A DNA stretch of 45,710 nucleotides, taken from NCBI GenBank assembly GCA_001723765.1, contig MAYW01000019.1, positions 1-45,710 on the forward strand. The letters are read 5' to 3'. The DNA is from Candidatus Scalindua rubra. GTDB taxonomy: Bacteria; Planctomycetota; Brocadiia; Brocadiales; Scalinduaceae. The notes below the pieces were generated by a model. The model was not told the origin of the DNA. It worked only from the letters and a program-made list of their open reading frames with translations, and searched no databases. The position numbers were made by a program, and so were the translations under genes. Below are positions 37,190 to 45,685 of the stretch, piece by piece (within the stretch, counting starts at the first letter, position 1; each line of letters opens with the position of its first letter).

Positions 37190-38165
37190 ATGGGTTGGTT
37201 CTCAAGAAAAAAATCGGTCACAACGACACAAGAAGACGTAAAAGATAAATCATGGTTTTCCTTTCAAAAACTAAAAAAAAGTTTAGCAAAAACACGTAAT
37301 AAAAATAACTTCAAGGTTTAAAGACCTTTTATCATTCAGAAAAGAGATTGATGAGAATATATTGGAAGAGTTGGAAGTTATATTGCTTGAATCAGACATA
37401 GGAATTGCTCCGGCAACTAGAATTATACAAGGAATTAGAGATGCCTGGAAATCTAATGAAATTGAAGATACATCTGGTGTTTACAATTTCTTAAAAGAGA
37501 ATCTCAAACAAAATCTTAAAGAAGGGGATAATTCATTAAAGATGGCGCCTGTTCCACCAACAGTGATTATGGTTGCAGGTGTTAATGGCGCTGGTAAAAC
37601 AACATCAATTGCAAAACTTGCCAATTTATTTATAAAACAAGGCAAGAAAGTTATGGTAGCAGCAGGTGATACATTTCGTGCAGCGGCAGCAGAACAGATG
37701 GATATATGGAGTAAAAGGATTGGTGCTGATATAGTAAAACATCAAACAGGCGCAGATCCAGCAGCAGTTACATACGATGCGCTTGAAGCTAGTTTAAGTA
37801 GGGGGATGGATGTTTTGATAGTTGATACTGCTGGACGTTTGCACACTCATGAAAATTTGATGAATGAATTGTCAAAGATTAAGCGAGTAATATCAAAAAA
37901 GATTGAAAATGCACCCCATGAAGTACTAATGGTGCTGGACGCTACAACGGGACAAAATGCCATTTCACAGGTAAAACTATTTAAACGCGCAGTTGATATT
38001 ACAGGAATATTTTTAGCAAAACTTGATGGAACTGCTAAAGGCGGTGTCATTTTGGGTATGCGGGACGAGATAGATATACCGGTAAAATTTGTTGGTATTG
38101 GTGAAAATGTAGAAGATATTCAGGAATTCGATGCAGAAAAGTTTGTGGATGCTTTATTTGATTAG
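37190..38165 (+). CDS. ftsY: Signal recognition particle receptor FtsY (one-base frameshift)
   Basis: FtsY is the SRP receptor GTPase. The N-terminal part (MGWFSRKKS, then WFSFQKLKKSLAKTRNK) and the rest (TSRFKDLLSFRKEIDENILEELE onward) are in different frames. Deleting one A of the five-A run at 37301-37305 joins them into a 324-residue FtsY (...KTRNKITSRFKDLL...). As given, the first frame stops at 37319-37321. The G domain is intact: GVNGAGKTT, DTFRAAAAEQ, DTAGRLHT, LAKLDGTAKGG, and the C-terminal GIGENVEDIQEFDAEKFV. The acidic A domain is almost absent. Sequence error in a homopolymer is most likely. Confidence 0.92.
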
Positions 38166-38168
38166 ATT

Positions 38169-39155
38169 ATGAAAGATAATATTTCAAGAAGAACTTTTCT
38201 CAGGGCTGGTGTTTGCATAGGAGCAGGTCTTTGTGGTCTGTCATATTTGAGTTCATTTGAGAGGCAGAAACCTTTAAAAAAGTTTAAAGAAAATAGCTTG
38301 AGAAAGAATTTAGTTGTGGTACATGGTGACATTGACAAAAGAGATGATGAAAGCTCAGTAATAAAGGAAATGGTAAGAAGGGGTATTAAGACACTTGGTG
38401 GTATGGAAAAATTAGTTTCTAAGGGAGATAAAGTTGTTATCAAACCTAACATAGCATGGGATAGGCGACCTGAGTATGCAGTAAATACAAATCCCTTTGT
38501 TGTTGCTGCGTTGGTTGGAATGTGTATAGAGGCTGGAGCTAGTAGAGTGAAGATTCTTGATCATACTTGCGCAATTAATCCAGGCCCTTCATATATAAAT
38601 AGCGGAATTGAAAAAGCTGCAAAAGAAGCTGGTGCAGAAGTTAGATACGTTAGCAAGAGGTTATTTAAGGATGTTAAGATACCAGGTGGTAAGGTGCTTG
38701 ATTCATGGTTGTTTTATGAAAAATTAATATACCAAGATGAGGTTGATGTGTTAATAAATGTTCCTATAGCAAAACAGCATAGTACTTCCCGTTTATCTAT
38801 GGCGCTTAAAAACACATTAGGAATGGTAGGTGGTAATAGGGGTTCACTTCATAAGGATATACACCCAAAAATAGCAGATCTTAATAAAGTTGTTAAAGTT
38901 GATCTTACTATTCTTGATGCATTTAGAATTTTAAAGAGACATGGACCTACGGGTGGTAGATTAGAGGATGTTGACAATAGTTTTGAAAATGCTAGGAGAT
39001 TAGTATTAAGCGTAGACCCTGTGGCAGTGGATTCTTATGGTGCTACCTTGTTTGGTTATAAAGGTGCGGACATAGGTTTTATCCAAGAGTCTTATGAGGC
39101 TGGATTGGGAGAAATTGATTTCAAACTAAAAGGCTTTGAGGAAATAACTATTTAA
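38169..39155 (+). CDS. DUF362 protein with Tat signal peptide
   Basis: The 328-residue protein begins with a twin-arginine signal (SRRTFL at residues 6-11, then a hydrophobic stretch to about residue 28). It is probably exported folded, perhaps with a cofactor. The body has the DUF362 pattern: VVIKPNIAWDRRPEYAVNTNP, DHTCAINPGPSYINSGIEKAA, LINVPIAKQHSTSRLSMALKN and VDPVAVDSYGA. DUF362 members are often tied to iron-sulfur proteins, but their reaction is unknown. It starts 3 bases after ftsY. No Fe-S motif is seen in it. A terminator follows. Confidence 0.82.
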   Translation: MKDNISRRTFLRAGVCIGAGLCGLSYLSSFERQKPLKKFKENSLRKNLVVVHGDIDKRDDESSVIKEMVRRGIKTLGGMEKLVSKGDKVVIKPNIAWDRRPEYAVNTNPFVVAALVGMCIEAGASRVKILDHTCAINPGPSYINSGIEKAAKEAGAEVRYVSKRLFKDVKIPGGKVLDSWLFYEKLIYQDEVDVLINVPIAKQHSTSRLSMALKNTLGMVGGNRGSLHKDIHPKIADLNKVVKVDLTILDAFRILKRHGPTGGRLEDVDNSFENARRLVLSVDPVAVDSYGATLFGYKGADIGFIQESYEAGLGEIDFKLKGFEEITI

Positions 39156-39160
39156 ATTTA

Positions 39161-39195
39161 AAAAAGGGATGATGGAAGTGCCCCTTTTTGTTTTC
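39161..39195 (+). terminator. Rho-independent terminator after the DUF362 gene
   Basis: The stem AAAAAGGG (39161-39168) pairs with CCCTTTTT (39182-39189), with a 13-base loop and a T-rich tail (GTTTTC). It lies 5 bases after the stop at 39155. Confidence 0.55.
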
Positions 39196-39207
39196 AAGAA
39201 ATAGAAG

Positions 39208-39232
39208 GAGTTGCGCAGGATGCGCTTAACTC
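39208..39232. repeat. Hairpin at the 3' end of the TumE-like gene
   Basis: GAGTT-GCGCA (39208-39217) pairs with TGCGC-(TT)-AACTC (39221-39232) around GGA, with a two-base bulge. It overlaps the minus-strand gene's stop and could be a terminator stem for that gene or a REP-like unit. Confidence 0.45.
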
Positions 39233-39603
39233 GAACTTCCAACAATAGACAGACCAAAGAAACGAAACAAGAATAAAAAGTATCTGTCCCCAATTCTTCT
39301 CTTTATATGTTTATGATGAGGATATGTTTTTACATCGGGATTATGCTCAGCATTATCGAATCTGAATATTAGCATTTTGTTTTTGTCCTGATAATGGTAT
39401 GAATAAGCTAATTTTTGTAAAACAGGAATTGATATAAAATATTCCTTTATATGTAATTCGCTTTCATCGATAAATACAATCTCCCCTTTAAGAAGTAATG
39501 CAACATCCCCTCTGTTTTCTATATGGACTTTTGTTGCTAACCTATATGGTATCTCGTTTAGATAATTTTCTAAGTCTTTTAGGTAATCAGTTATTATTGA
39601 CAT
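39226..39603 (-). CDS. TumE-like (DUF6516) toxin candidate
   Basis: The 125-residue protein has the DUF6516 pattern: GEIVFIDESELHIKEYFI, KLAYSYHYQDKNKMLIFRFDNAEHNPDVKTYPHHKHI. This is similar to the toxin of TumE/TumA-type pairs. The last 20 or so residues (RYFLFLFRFFGLSIVG) are encoded by a direct repeat found again at 39998-40053. The natural C-terminus may therefore have been replaced by repeat DNA. It overlaps its upstream partner gene by 10 bases. Confidence 0.7.
   Translation of the reverse strand: MSIITDYLKDLENYLNEIPYRLATKVHIENRGDVALLLKGEIVFIDESELHIKEYFISIPVLQKLAYSYHYQDKNKMLIFRFDNAEHNPDVKTYPHHKHIKRRIGDRYFLFLFRFFGLSIVGSSS
39241..39296 (+). repeat. Direct repeat, copy A
   Basis: 56 bases matching 39998-40053 with about 8 differences (shared core AACGAAACAAGAATAAA). 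The two copies flank the TumE-like gene pair in the same orientation. It contains the AGTNNCTGYCCCNANTT motif at 39277-39293. Confidence 0.75.
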
Positions 39604-39890
39604 ATCTCAATGTCAGTAATTGCCTTTAGTTTTTCTTTTAATTCATTAGCAAGTTTTGCTTCTGCCCACCATTCAAATGTTTCTTCATCTTCTTCTATTT
39701 CGCCTTTATGGAATTTTTCAATAAAAGTAGACGTAGTATATCCATATTTTCCTTCGTGTCTTTTAATTACAATAGTAGCTTTATCTAATGCAAATGTAAT
39801 CCTCCTTTTTTCTTCCATAAGTCCTTCTAAAAGTAGACTTTCTAGTGTCTCTTTCTCTCCACACTTGCTTCGGATACTTATTGTAACCAT
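39594..39890 (-). CDS. Probable antitoxin partner of the TumE-like toxin
   Basis: The 98-residue protein (MVTISIRSKCGEKETLESLL onward) has a central EEKRRITFALDKATIVIKRHEGKYGYTTSTFIEKFHKGE and an acidic, Trp-containing stretch (EEDEETFEWWAEAKL). Proteins of this pattern commonly sit just upstream of DUF6516 genes. It overlaps the toxin gene by 10 bases. The antitoxin role is inferred from pairing and acidity, and no DNA-binding domain is obvious. Confidence 0.65.
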   Translation of the reverse strand: MVTISIRSKCGEKETLESLLLEGLMEEKRRITFALDKATIVIKRHEGKYGYTTSTFIEKFHKGEIEEDEETFEWWAEAKLANELKEKLKAITDIEICQ

Positions 39891-39997
39891 CTTAATATTC
39901 CTCCAAAGATTAAAATTTGTTTGTTAATTTAAAAATTGTATAAAAGGTATTACTCGATATCAAGAAAAATGCAGAATGTAGAGTATTGAACGTTTAC

Positions 39998-40053
39998 CAA
40001 TAGGCAGGCCAAACAAACGAAACAAGAATAAATAGTGTCTGCCCCTAATTCAT
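39998..40053 (+). repeat. Direct repeat, copy B
   Basis: Second copy of the 39241-39296 repeat, intergenic, containing the AGTGTCTGCCCCTAATT motif at 40034-40050. A further partial echo (ATGCCCCTAATTCTTT) follows at once at 40055-40071. The 266-base gap 39891-40157 contains no gene that I can support. Confidence 0.75.
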
Positions 40054-40157
40054 TATGCCCCTAATTCTTTCTTCACTTACTTTGTTAATGTTTTTTTTGT
40101 AATATTAAACATCTCACATTATTATGGACTATTGTCAAAAATTAAGAGGAATGGAAA

Positions 40158-40409
40158 TTGAAAGAAGATCTAATAGTATGCAACCCTGGTATTCTTAATG
40201 GAAAACCTGTTGTCAAAGGGACACGTATATCCGTTGCTTTAATACTACAATGTATCGCATCCGGTATGTCAACAGATGATATTCTTAGAGGATATCCAAC
40301 TTTAAACAGAGAGGGATTAGAAGCAGCCCTGGATTTTGCAGCAAGACAATTTCAGGGTGAGGAAGTCAAAGTTATAACAAATACAAATGGTACGTATCCT
40401 CGCGAATGA
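40158..40409 (+). CDS. DUF433 antitoxin-type protein
   Basis: The 83-residue protein has the DUF433 signature: NPGILNGKPVVKGTRISVALILQCIASGMSTDDILRGYPTLNREGLEAALDFAA. These small helix-turn-helix proteins are usually antitoxins for DUF5615 (PIN-like) toxins. The start is a TTG at 40158, with AAGAGGA 7 bases upstream. An ATG at 40151 is out of frame. The expected toxin gene is reduced to a short remnant directly downstream. Confidence 0.85.
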   Translation: MKEDLIVCNPGILNGKPVVKGTRISVALILQCIASGMSTDDILRGYPTLNREGLEAALDFAARQFQGEEVKVITNTNGTYPRE

Positions 40410-40483
40410 AAACCTTCATATGGATATATATAAATGAGAATTGCTGCACTTTAATACTTTTTGTCTTTTTTTTCTCCCAATGA
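40406..40483 (+). pseudogene. Possible remnant of the DUF433 partner toxin
   Basis: An ATG overlaps the antitoxin stop (ATGA), as expected for a coupled toxin. It opens a 25-codon frame, MKTFIWIYINENCCTLILFV and so on. The start loosely resembles the MK-hydrophobic-D/NEN opening of DUF5615 toxins. Nothing resembling the rest follows. Confidence 0.35.
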
Positions 40484-40731
40484 CTAATTTTAGTCAATTT
40501 AGTTCAACTCACACTTTAGGCATTTTATAATAGTCGCTGTCCCTATTTTATGTAGTTTAAACGGAATAATAAATCAGACAAATTCTACCGAAGTAGAAAA
40601 TATTATAGAAATTATTACACTTTAGTCAAAATAAAAAAAGCATTATTTTTAATGACATTGTGAATGAGAAAATATAAGATAATATATAACGTTTAATAAA
40701 CGATATTATTATCCGTTTAAAAATATCAGAT
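40484..40731. other. A+T-rich intergenic region upstream of the Fe-S fusion gene
   Basis: No gene is seen here. It holds a fourth AGTNNCTGYCCCNANTT motif (40532-40548). It also has a small palindrome CGTTTA-A-TAAACG (40690-40702) and a weak promoter-like pair (TTGTGA near 40660, then AATATA) before the GTG/ATG starts at 40732 and 40747. Confidence 0.4.
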
Positions 40732-43221
40732 GTGAAGAGTTTTAGGATGACAGAACGCAGTGATATAAGTGTGAAAAAAGGTTCATTATATTACAAAATC
40801 AGACTAATCGTACAGGGACTTATCTTTGTCATCTTCATTTGTTTGCTGATTTATGCGGATCCTATTGCTGAAAGGGATAAAGCAACAGACATTTTCCTTC
40901 GCCTGAGTCCTCTTTCAGCAATTGGTACAATGGTGGCTGCAAAGGAATTTATTTTTCAGTATTGGCCAGCCATTATTATATTAATAGCATCAGTATTTTT
41001 AGGCCGTTTCTTTTGTGGTTGGATTTGTCCTCTGGGGACAACCCTTGATATTACTGATAAGCTACTTAAAAGACAAAGGAGGAGGATTTCATATAAGATT
41101 TATGATGCTAAAAGACTGAAATATTATTTATTGGCCTTTCTTCTTTTGAGTTTATTTATAAGTCATCAAATGGTTGGCTGGTTTGACCCACTCAGTATTG
41201 CTACAAACGCATATACTATCGTTATCCATCCGTACTTCACTTCTCTGATAAACACGCTTTTCAACTTCCTTCATAAGTTCTACCTGATAAGTTTTGTAAG
41301 TGATATTATTCATAGTTTTTTCAAAGAGATTTTATTTGCATTTCATGTGCCTTTTTTCAGAGGACATTTTGTTTTTCTGCTAATAATTTCTGCAATTATT
41401 TCTCTAGGTTTGTTTTATAAAAGATATTGGTGTAGGAATCTATGCCCGTTAGGTGCCCTGCTAGCTTTATTTTCAGATTGGTCACTATTTAAACGTGTCG
41501 TGGGAGAAAATATTTGTGAAGGGTGTGATAAATGTAATGTTGAGTGTAAGATGGGAGCCATTGATAATACAGGGAAAAAAACTCAAGATGGTGAGTGCAT
41601 TTTGTGCATGAAATGTCAGGACATATGTCCTGTTGGGACTGTCAGATTTACGTATAAACAACCAAAGGAGCAGGAAACAACACTTGATCTAACAAAGCGA
41701 GGTTTTATTACAGCATGCATTTCCAGTGCAGTTGTAGCACCGCTTCTATCACTAAACTTCCGCAAGAAAAACAGTGAAAGCAACCTAGGTATTATTAGAC
41801 CTCCTGGTTCAGTATCTGAAGATAAATTTTTAGCAAAATGTATAAGATGTGGCGAGTGTATGAGAGTGTGTAAGACAAACGGTCTGCACCCAACATTGTT
41901 AGAAGCTGATTTGAGCGGGATGTGGACTCCACAACTAATCCCACGGATTGGATATTGTGCCCACGATTGTGTGCTTTGTACAAGGGTTTGTCCCTCAGGA
42001 GCAATTACCAGGCTTTCTAAAGAGAATAAGCAACGGTTGGCAATAGGAAAAGCCAGGATAAATAGAAACAGATGCATACCCTGGGTGGGTTATGCAAGAT
42101 TGCCAGATTTAGAAAAGAATTGGGAAGATGTTAATTGTGGAGTATGTGAAGAGGTTTGCCCTGTTCCAACAAAAGCAATTCATTTCAATACGTATGTTCA
42201 TAGTAATGGTAAAGAAATAAGAAGGGTATACGTAAGAGAAGAGGCTTGTATCGGATGTGGTTTTTGTGAGAAAGTTTGCCCTGTACCTGGACGTTCTGCT
42301 ATAGTCGTCGAAGGTATACAACCCCAGGTAATGACCAGTGAGATTGATATAATAGAAAATAACCTATTTCCTCTGTCTATAGATCAATGGCAAAGAAGTG
42401 GAAAGCCAAAAGCGTATGCTGGTAAAGATAAACTTTTTGAATACATCAATGGTGGTGCAGAAGTTTATTTATCTTATTCATTTGTTCAAGCGTCAACATC
42501 TACGTATTTTAGGAAGGGTACTAATAATTCTATAAAGGTAGATATCTGGGAATTTGGTAATTCCAATGATGCCTATGGTGTATTTACAAAGGATAAAGCT
42601 GGACAGGACGTAAATATCGGAAACGAGGCCTCGTTATACGATAATTACTTGTGGGTATGGAAAGGCAGGTATTTCATAAGTGTAGAACCCTACAGAGGTA
42701 ATGTTAGCCCTGATGATGTGACCTTTATCGGCACTTCCATTGTAGATGATATTCCTTCTGGTAAGGTCAGTTTGCCAGATATTCTAAAGTATTTACCTGA
42801 GGATGGATATATCCAGGGAAGTTCAAGATATTTTCATAAAAAGATAATCCTTGATAATATTTACATTTCAGACCGGTTTATTGATAGAAACATCTTAAAT
42901 CTTAGTGAACAAACAGATGCAGTAATTGCTGATTATGAATCTGATAAAAGCAATTTGCCTTTCAAAATATTGATAGTCAAATATCCCGATAAGTCAATAG
43001 CGGAAGAATCATTCAAGAATTTTGTTGAGTTAAGGGAATCATGGGGGGAAAGAGGTATAAGTACTAATGTATTAAATACTTTCGAAGATTCAAAAGGCAA
43101 ATTTAGTAGTATATCTTACATAAGTAATTTTATTATTGCTGCGTTCCTTGTAGAAACGAGAGAGGATTCAGAATCATATGTTAGTGATGTTATTTCAAAG
43201 GTTAAGGCAAATAAAGGCTAA
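40732..43221 (+). CDS. NapH-NapG-type iron-sulfur membrane protein fused to a DUF6599 domain
   Basis: The 829-residue protein has three parts. Residues 1-310 are NapH/RdxA-like: several membrane helices, the CGWICPLG (95-102) and CRNLCPLG (234-241) motifs, and two 4Fe-4S sites (C262/265/268/272 and C289/292/295/299). A hydrophobic segment at 325-342 leads to a NapG-like ferredoxin region with further clusters (C370/373/376/380, C409/413/416/420, C469/472/476, C506/509/512/516). From about 550 to the end is a DUF6599-like domain (DKLFEYINGGAEVYLSYSF, IDIWEFGNSNDAYGVF-type pattern). It probably passes quinol electrons outward; the partner is unknown. The start is GTG 40732 or ATG 40747. The single reading frame is intact. 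Confidence 0.85.
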   Translation: MKSFRMTERSDISVKKGSLYYKIRLIVQGLIFVIFICLLIYADPIAERDKATDIFLRLSPLSAIGTMVAAKEFIFQYWPAIIILIASVFLGRFFCGWICPLGTTLDITDKLLKRQRRRISYKIYDAKRLKYYLLAFLLLSLFISHQMVGWFDPLSIATNAYTIVIHPYFTSLINTLFNFLHKFYLISFVSDIIHSFFKEILFAFHVPFFRGHFVFLLIISAIISLGLFYKRYWCRNLCPLGALLALFSDWSLFKRVVGENICEGCDKCNVECKMGAIDNTGKKTQDGECILCMKCQDICPVGTVRFTYKQPKEQETTLDLTKRGFITACISSAVVAPLLSLNFRKKNSESNLGIIRPPGSVSEDKFLAKCIRCGECMRVCKTNGLHPTLLEADLSGMWTPQLIPRIGYCAHDCVLCTRVCPSGAITRLSKENKQRLAIGKARINRNRCIPWVGYARLPDLEKNWEDVNCGVCEEVCPVPTKAIHFNTYVHSNGKEIRRVYVREEACIGCGFCEKVCPVPGRSAIVVEGIQPQVMTSEIDIIENNLFPLSIDQWQRSGKPKAYAGKDKLFEYINGGAEVYLSYSFVQASTSTYFRKGTNNSIKVDIWEFGNSNDAYGVFTKDKAGQDVNIGNEASLYDNYLWVWKGRYFISVEPYRGNVSPDDVTFIGTSIVDDIPSGKVSLPDILKYLPEDGYIQGSSRYFHKKIILDNIYISDRFIDRNILNLSEQTDAVIADYESDKSNLPFKILIVKYPDKSIAEESFKNFVELRESWGERGISTNVLNTFEDSKGKFSSISYISNFIIAAFLVETREDSESYVSDVISKVKANKG

Positions 43222-43228
43222 GTTTTTG

Positions 43229-43258
43229 TTGGAAATTTAAAAACCTTTGTGATATATT
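43229..43258 (+). promoter_or_regulatory. Candidate promoter for rpsO-pnp
   Basis: TTGGAA (43229-43234), 18-base spacer, TATATT (43253-43258), preceded by TGTGA. It lies 26 bases before the rpsO ATG. It would separate rpsO-pnp from the Fe-S gene upstream. Confidence 0.4.
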
Positions 43259-43284
43259 AAGTATTAATACATTAAGGGGTGGAG

Positions 43285-43563
43285 ATGGGTATAGAAAAAG
43301 GACTAAAAAAAGAGATAATTGAAGGTAACAAAGTACACGACAGCGATACGGGTTCGCCGGAAGTACAAATTGCTTTGCTGACAGAACGGATAAAACATCT
43401 GAGTGATCATCTTAAAGAGCACAAAAAAGATCATACGTCGAGACGTGGGTTACTTATGATGGTTGGTAAAAGGGCTGTGTTGCTAAAATATCTTAATAGA
43501 AGAAATGAAGAAAGTTATAAGAAATTGATAAAAAAGTTGGGTATACGTCGAAAAATTAGCTAA
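43285..43563 (+). CDS. rpsO: 30S ribosomal protein S15
   Basis: S15 is a primary 16S rRNA binder of the platform. The 92-residue protein has the family core [40 protein letters not shown] and [24 protein letters not shown] 43285 is preferred: AAGGGG lies about 5 bases upstream. A GTG two codons earlier is possible but sits inside that site. rpsO-pnp is a widely conserved pair. Confidence 0.97.
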   Translation: MGIEKGLKKEIIEGNKVHDSDTGSPEVQIALLTERIKHLSDHLKEHKKDHTSRRGLLMMVGKRAVLLKYLNRRNEESYKKLIKKLGIRRKIS

Positions 43564-43579
43564 CGAAAGGATTATCTAG

Positions 43580-45685
43580 ATGAAATTTAAAGTTGAGGAA
43601 ACTATTGGTAAAGAGGCTTTAAGTATTGAAGCTGGTGAAGTTGCAAAGCAAGCGGATGGCGCGGTTATCGTTCGTTATGGAGATACGGTTGTGTTGGTTG
43701 CGGTAGTATGTGGAGAGTCGAGAGGTGATGGTGGATTTCTCCCATTAACGGTTGATTATAGGGAAAAGACTTACGCTGCAGGAAAATTCCCTGGTGGATT
43801 TTATAAACGTGAAAGCAGGCCTACCAACAAAGAAATATTGACAATGAGGTTGACAGATAGACCTATGCGCCCGCTTTTTCCGGAAGGATATTCAAATGAA
43901 GTCCAAATAATGGCAGTTGTTCTATCTGCTGATAAAGAAAACGACCCTGACGTTATTGCTATGGTAGGAGCTTCTGCAGCAATAACTGTATCAAGCATAC
44001 CATTTAATGGTCCCACAGGCTCAGTAAGGGTAGGTTTAATAAATGATGAATTTGTAATTAACCCTAAAAACTCAGAGCTTGAATTTAGCTCCCTTAATTT
44101 GGTTGTTTCCGGAACAGAAGATGCTGTAATGATGGTAGAAGCTTCTGGAAAGGAAATTTCCGAGGATAAATTTGTTGATGCAATAATGTTCGGTTTTGAA
44201 GAAATTAAAAAGATAGTACGAATGCAAAAGGACCTGGTTTCCGAATGCGGAAAGGAAAAACAGGAACATGAGGAACCAACTATAGATACTTCGCTGCTTG
44301 ATGACATAAAGACAAAGGCTTATAAGGAGATTGAGGAAAAATCTAGAGTCATTGGGAAGATGGCCCGAAAAAAGGCGTTAAAAGAAGTACGCGATAGATT
44401 AATTGAAGAATATTGTACTGATACAGATGACGAAGACAGAGAAGAAAAGGTTAAGACAATTTTTGGAGAGCTTGTGGAACAAGTAGTACAGGAACAGATT
44501 ATTAAAGAGAATAAAAGAATTGACGGTAGAGGTCTTAAAGATATAAGGCCAATTACGTGTGAAGTCGGTTTTTTGCCTAGAACACATGGCTCCGCTTTGT
44601 TTACAAGGGGAGAAACTCAGGCCCTCGTAGTTTCTACGTTAGGGACATCAATGGATGAACAGCGTGTAGATGGTTTGGCAGAAGAATATAAAAAAAAGTT
44701 TATGCTCGATTACAATTTTCCACCTTTTTGTGTTGGCGAAGCAAAACCAATCCGTGGGCCAGGTAGAAGGGAGATAGGTCATGGGATCTTAGCCGAAAAG
44801 GCTTTAGAACCGGTGATACCTGCTTATGAAGATTTTCCATACACCATTCGTATAGTATCGGACATTCTTGAATCAAATGGATCATCTTCAATGGCCTCTG
44901 TGTGCGGTGGTACACTTTGTATGATGGATGCCGGTGTTCCCATAAAACGGCCTGTTGCTGGAATAGCAATGGGATTGATAAAAGAAGGTGAGGAAGTTCG
45001 AATACTATCTGACATATTAGGAGATGAGGACCATTTGGGGGCTATGGACTTTAAAGTAGCTGGAACAGACCAAGGCATCACCGCCCTTCAGATGGATTTA
45101 AAAATATCGGGCATAAGCGAACAAATTATGAGAGATGCGCTTGCTCAGGCTAAAGAAGGTAGAATGCATATCTTGAAGGAAATATTAACTGCCATTGAGA
45201 AACCACGTAACGAGATTTCCATCCATGCTCCAAAACTCATTAAAATTAAAGTAAATCCTGAGAAGATCGGGTTAATTATAGGTCCTGGAGGTAAGATGAT
45301 AAAGAGGATACAGGAAGAATCAGGAGCACGTGTGGAAATAGAAGACGATGGGACCGTTATTATTTCATCTGCAACTTTTGAATCAGTAGAAAATGCTAAG
45401 ACGTATATCAAGGGACTCACAGAGGATGCGGAAATAGGAAAAACTTACGAGGGGAAGGTTGTAGCAGTGAAAGAGTATGGCGCTTTTGTTGAGATAATGG
45501 CAGGGAAAGAGGGCCTGGTACATATTTCTGAACTTTCTAATGATTATATTGAGAAGGTAGAAGATGTAGTAAAAGTCGGCCAAAAAATAGAAGTAAAGTT
45601 GATAGGAATTGATGATCAAAAACGAATAAAGTTGAGCAGGAAAGCCGCCTTAAAGGAAGAAAGTGCAATTAAAGCAAGCACTTAA
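43580..45685 (+). CDS. pnp: Polynucleotide phosphorylase
   Basis: PNPase degrades RNA 3' to 5' using phosphate. The 701-residue protein has two RNase PH-like domains (about 10-220 and 310-540). The second carries GPGRREIGHG and GDEDHLGAMDFKVAGT with the catalytic Asp. A KH domain follows near 555-615 (GLIIGPGGKMIKRIQEESGA), then an S1 domain near 622-690 (GKTYEGKVVAVKEYGAFVEI, GLVHISELS). Length is standard. GAAAGGA precedes the ATG. It ends 25 bases before the window edge. Confidence 0.98.
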   Translation: MKFKVEETIGKEALSIEAGEVAKQADGAVIVRYGDTVVLVAVVCGESRGDGGFLPLTVDYREKTYAAGKFPGGFYKRESRPTNKEILTMRLTDRPMRPLFPEGYSNEVQIMAVVLSADKENDPDVIAMVGASAAITVSSIPFNGPTGSVRVGLINDEFVINPKNSELEFSSLNLVVSGTEDAVMMVEASGKEISEDKFVDAIMFGFEEIKKIVRMQKDLVSECGKEKQEHEEPTIDTSLLDDIKTKAYKEIEEKSRVIGKMARKKALKEVRDRLIEEYCTDTDDEDREEKVKTIFGELVEQVVQEQIIKENKRIDGRGLKDIRPITCEVGFLPRTHGSALFTRGETQALVVSTLGTSMDEQRVDGLAEEYKKKFMLDYNFPPFCVGEAKPIRGPGRREIGHGILAEKALEPVIPAYEDFPYTIRIVSDILESNGSSSMASVCGGTLCMMDAGVPIKRPVAGIAMGLIKEGEEVRILSDILGDEDHLGAMDFKVAGTDQGITALQMDLKISGISEQIMRDALAQAKEGRMHILKEILTAIEKPRNEISIHAPKLIKIKVNPEKIGLIIGPGGKMIKRIQEESGARVEIEDDGTVIISSATFESVENAKTYIKGLTEDAEIGKTYEGKVVAVKEYGAFVEIMAGKEGLVHISELSNDYIEKVEDVVKVGQKIEVKLIGIDDQKRIKLSRKAALKEESAIKAST

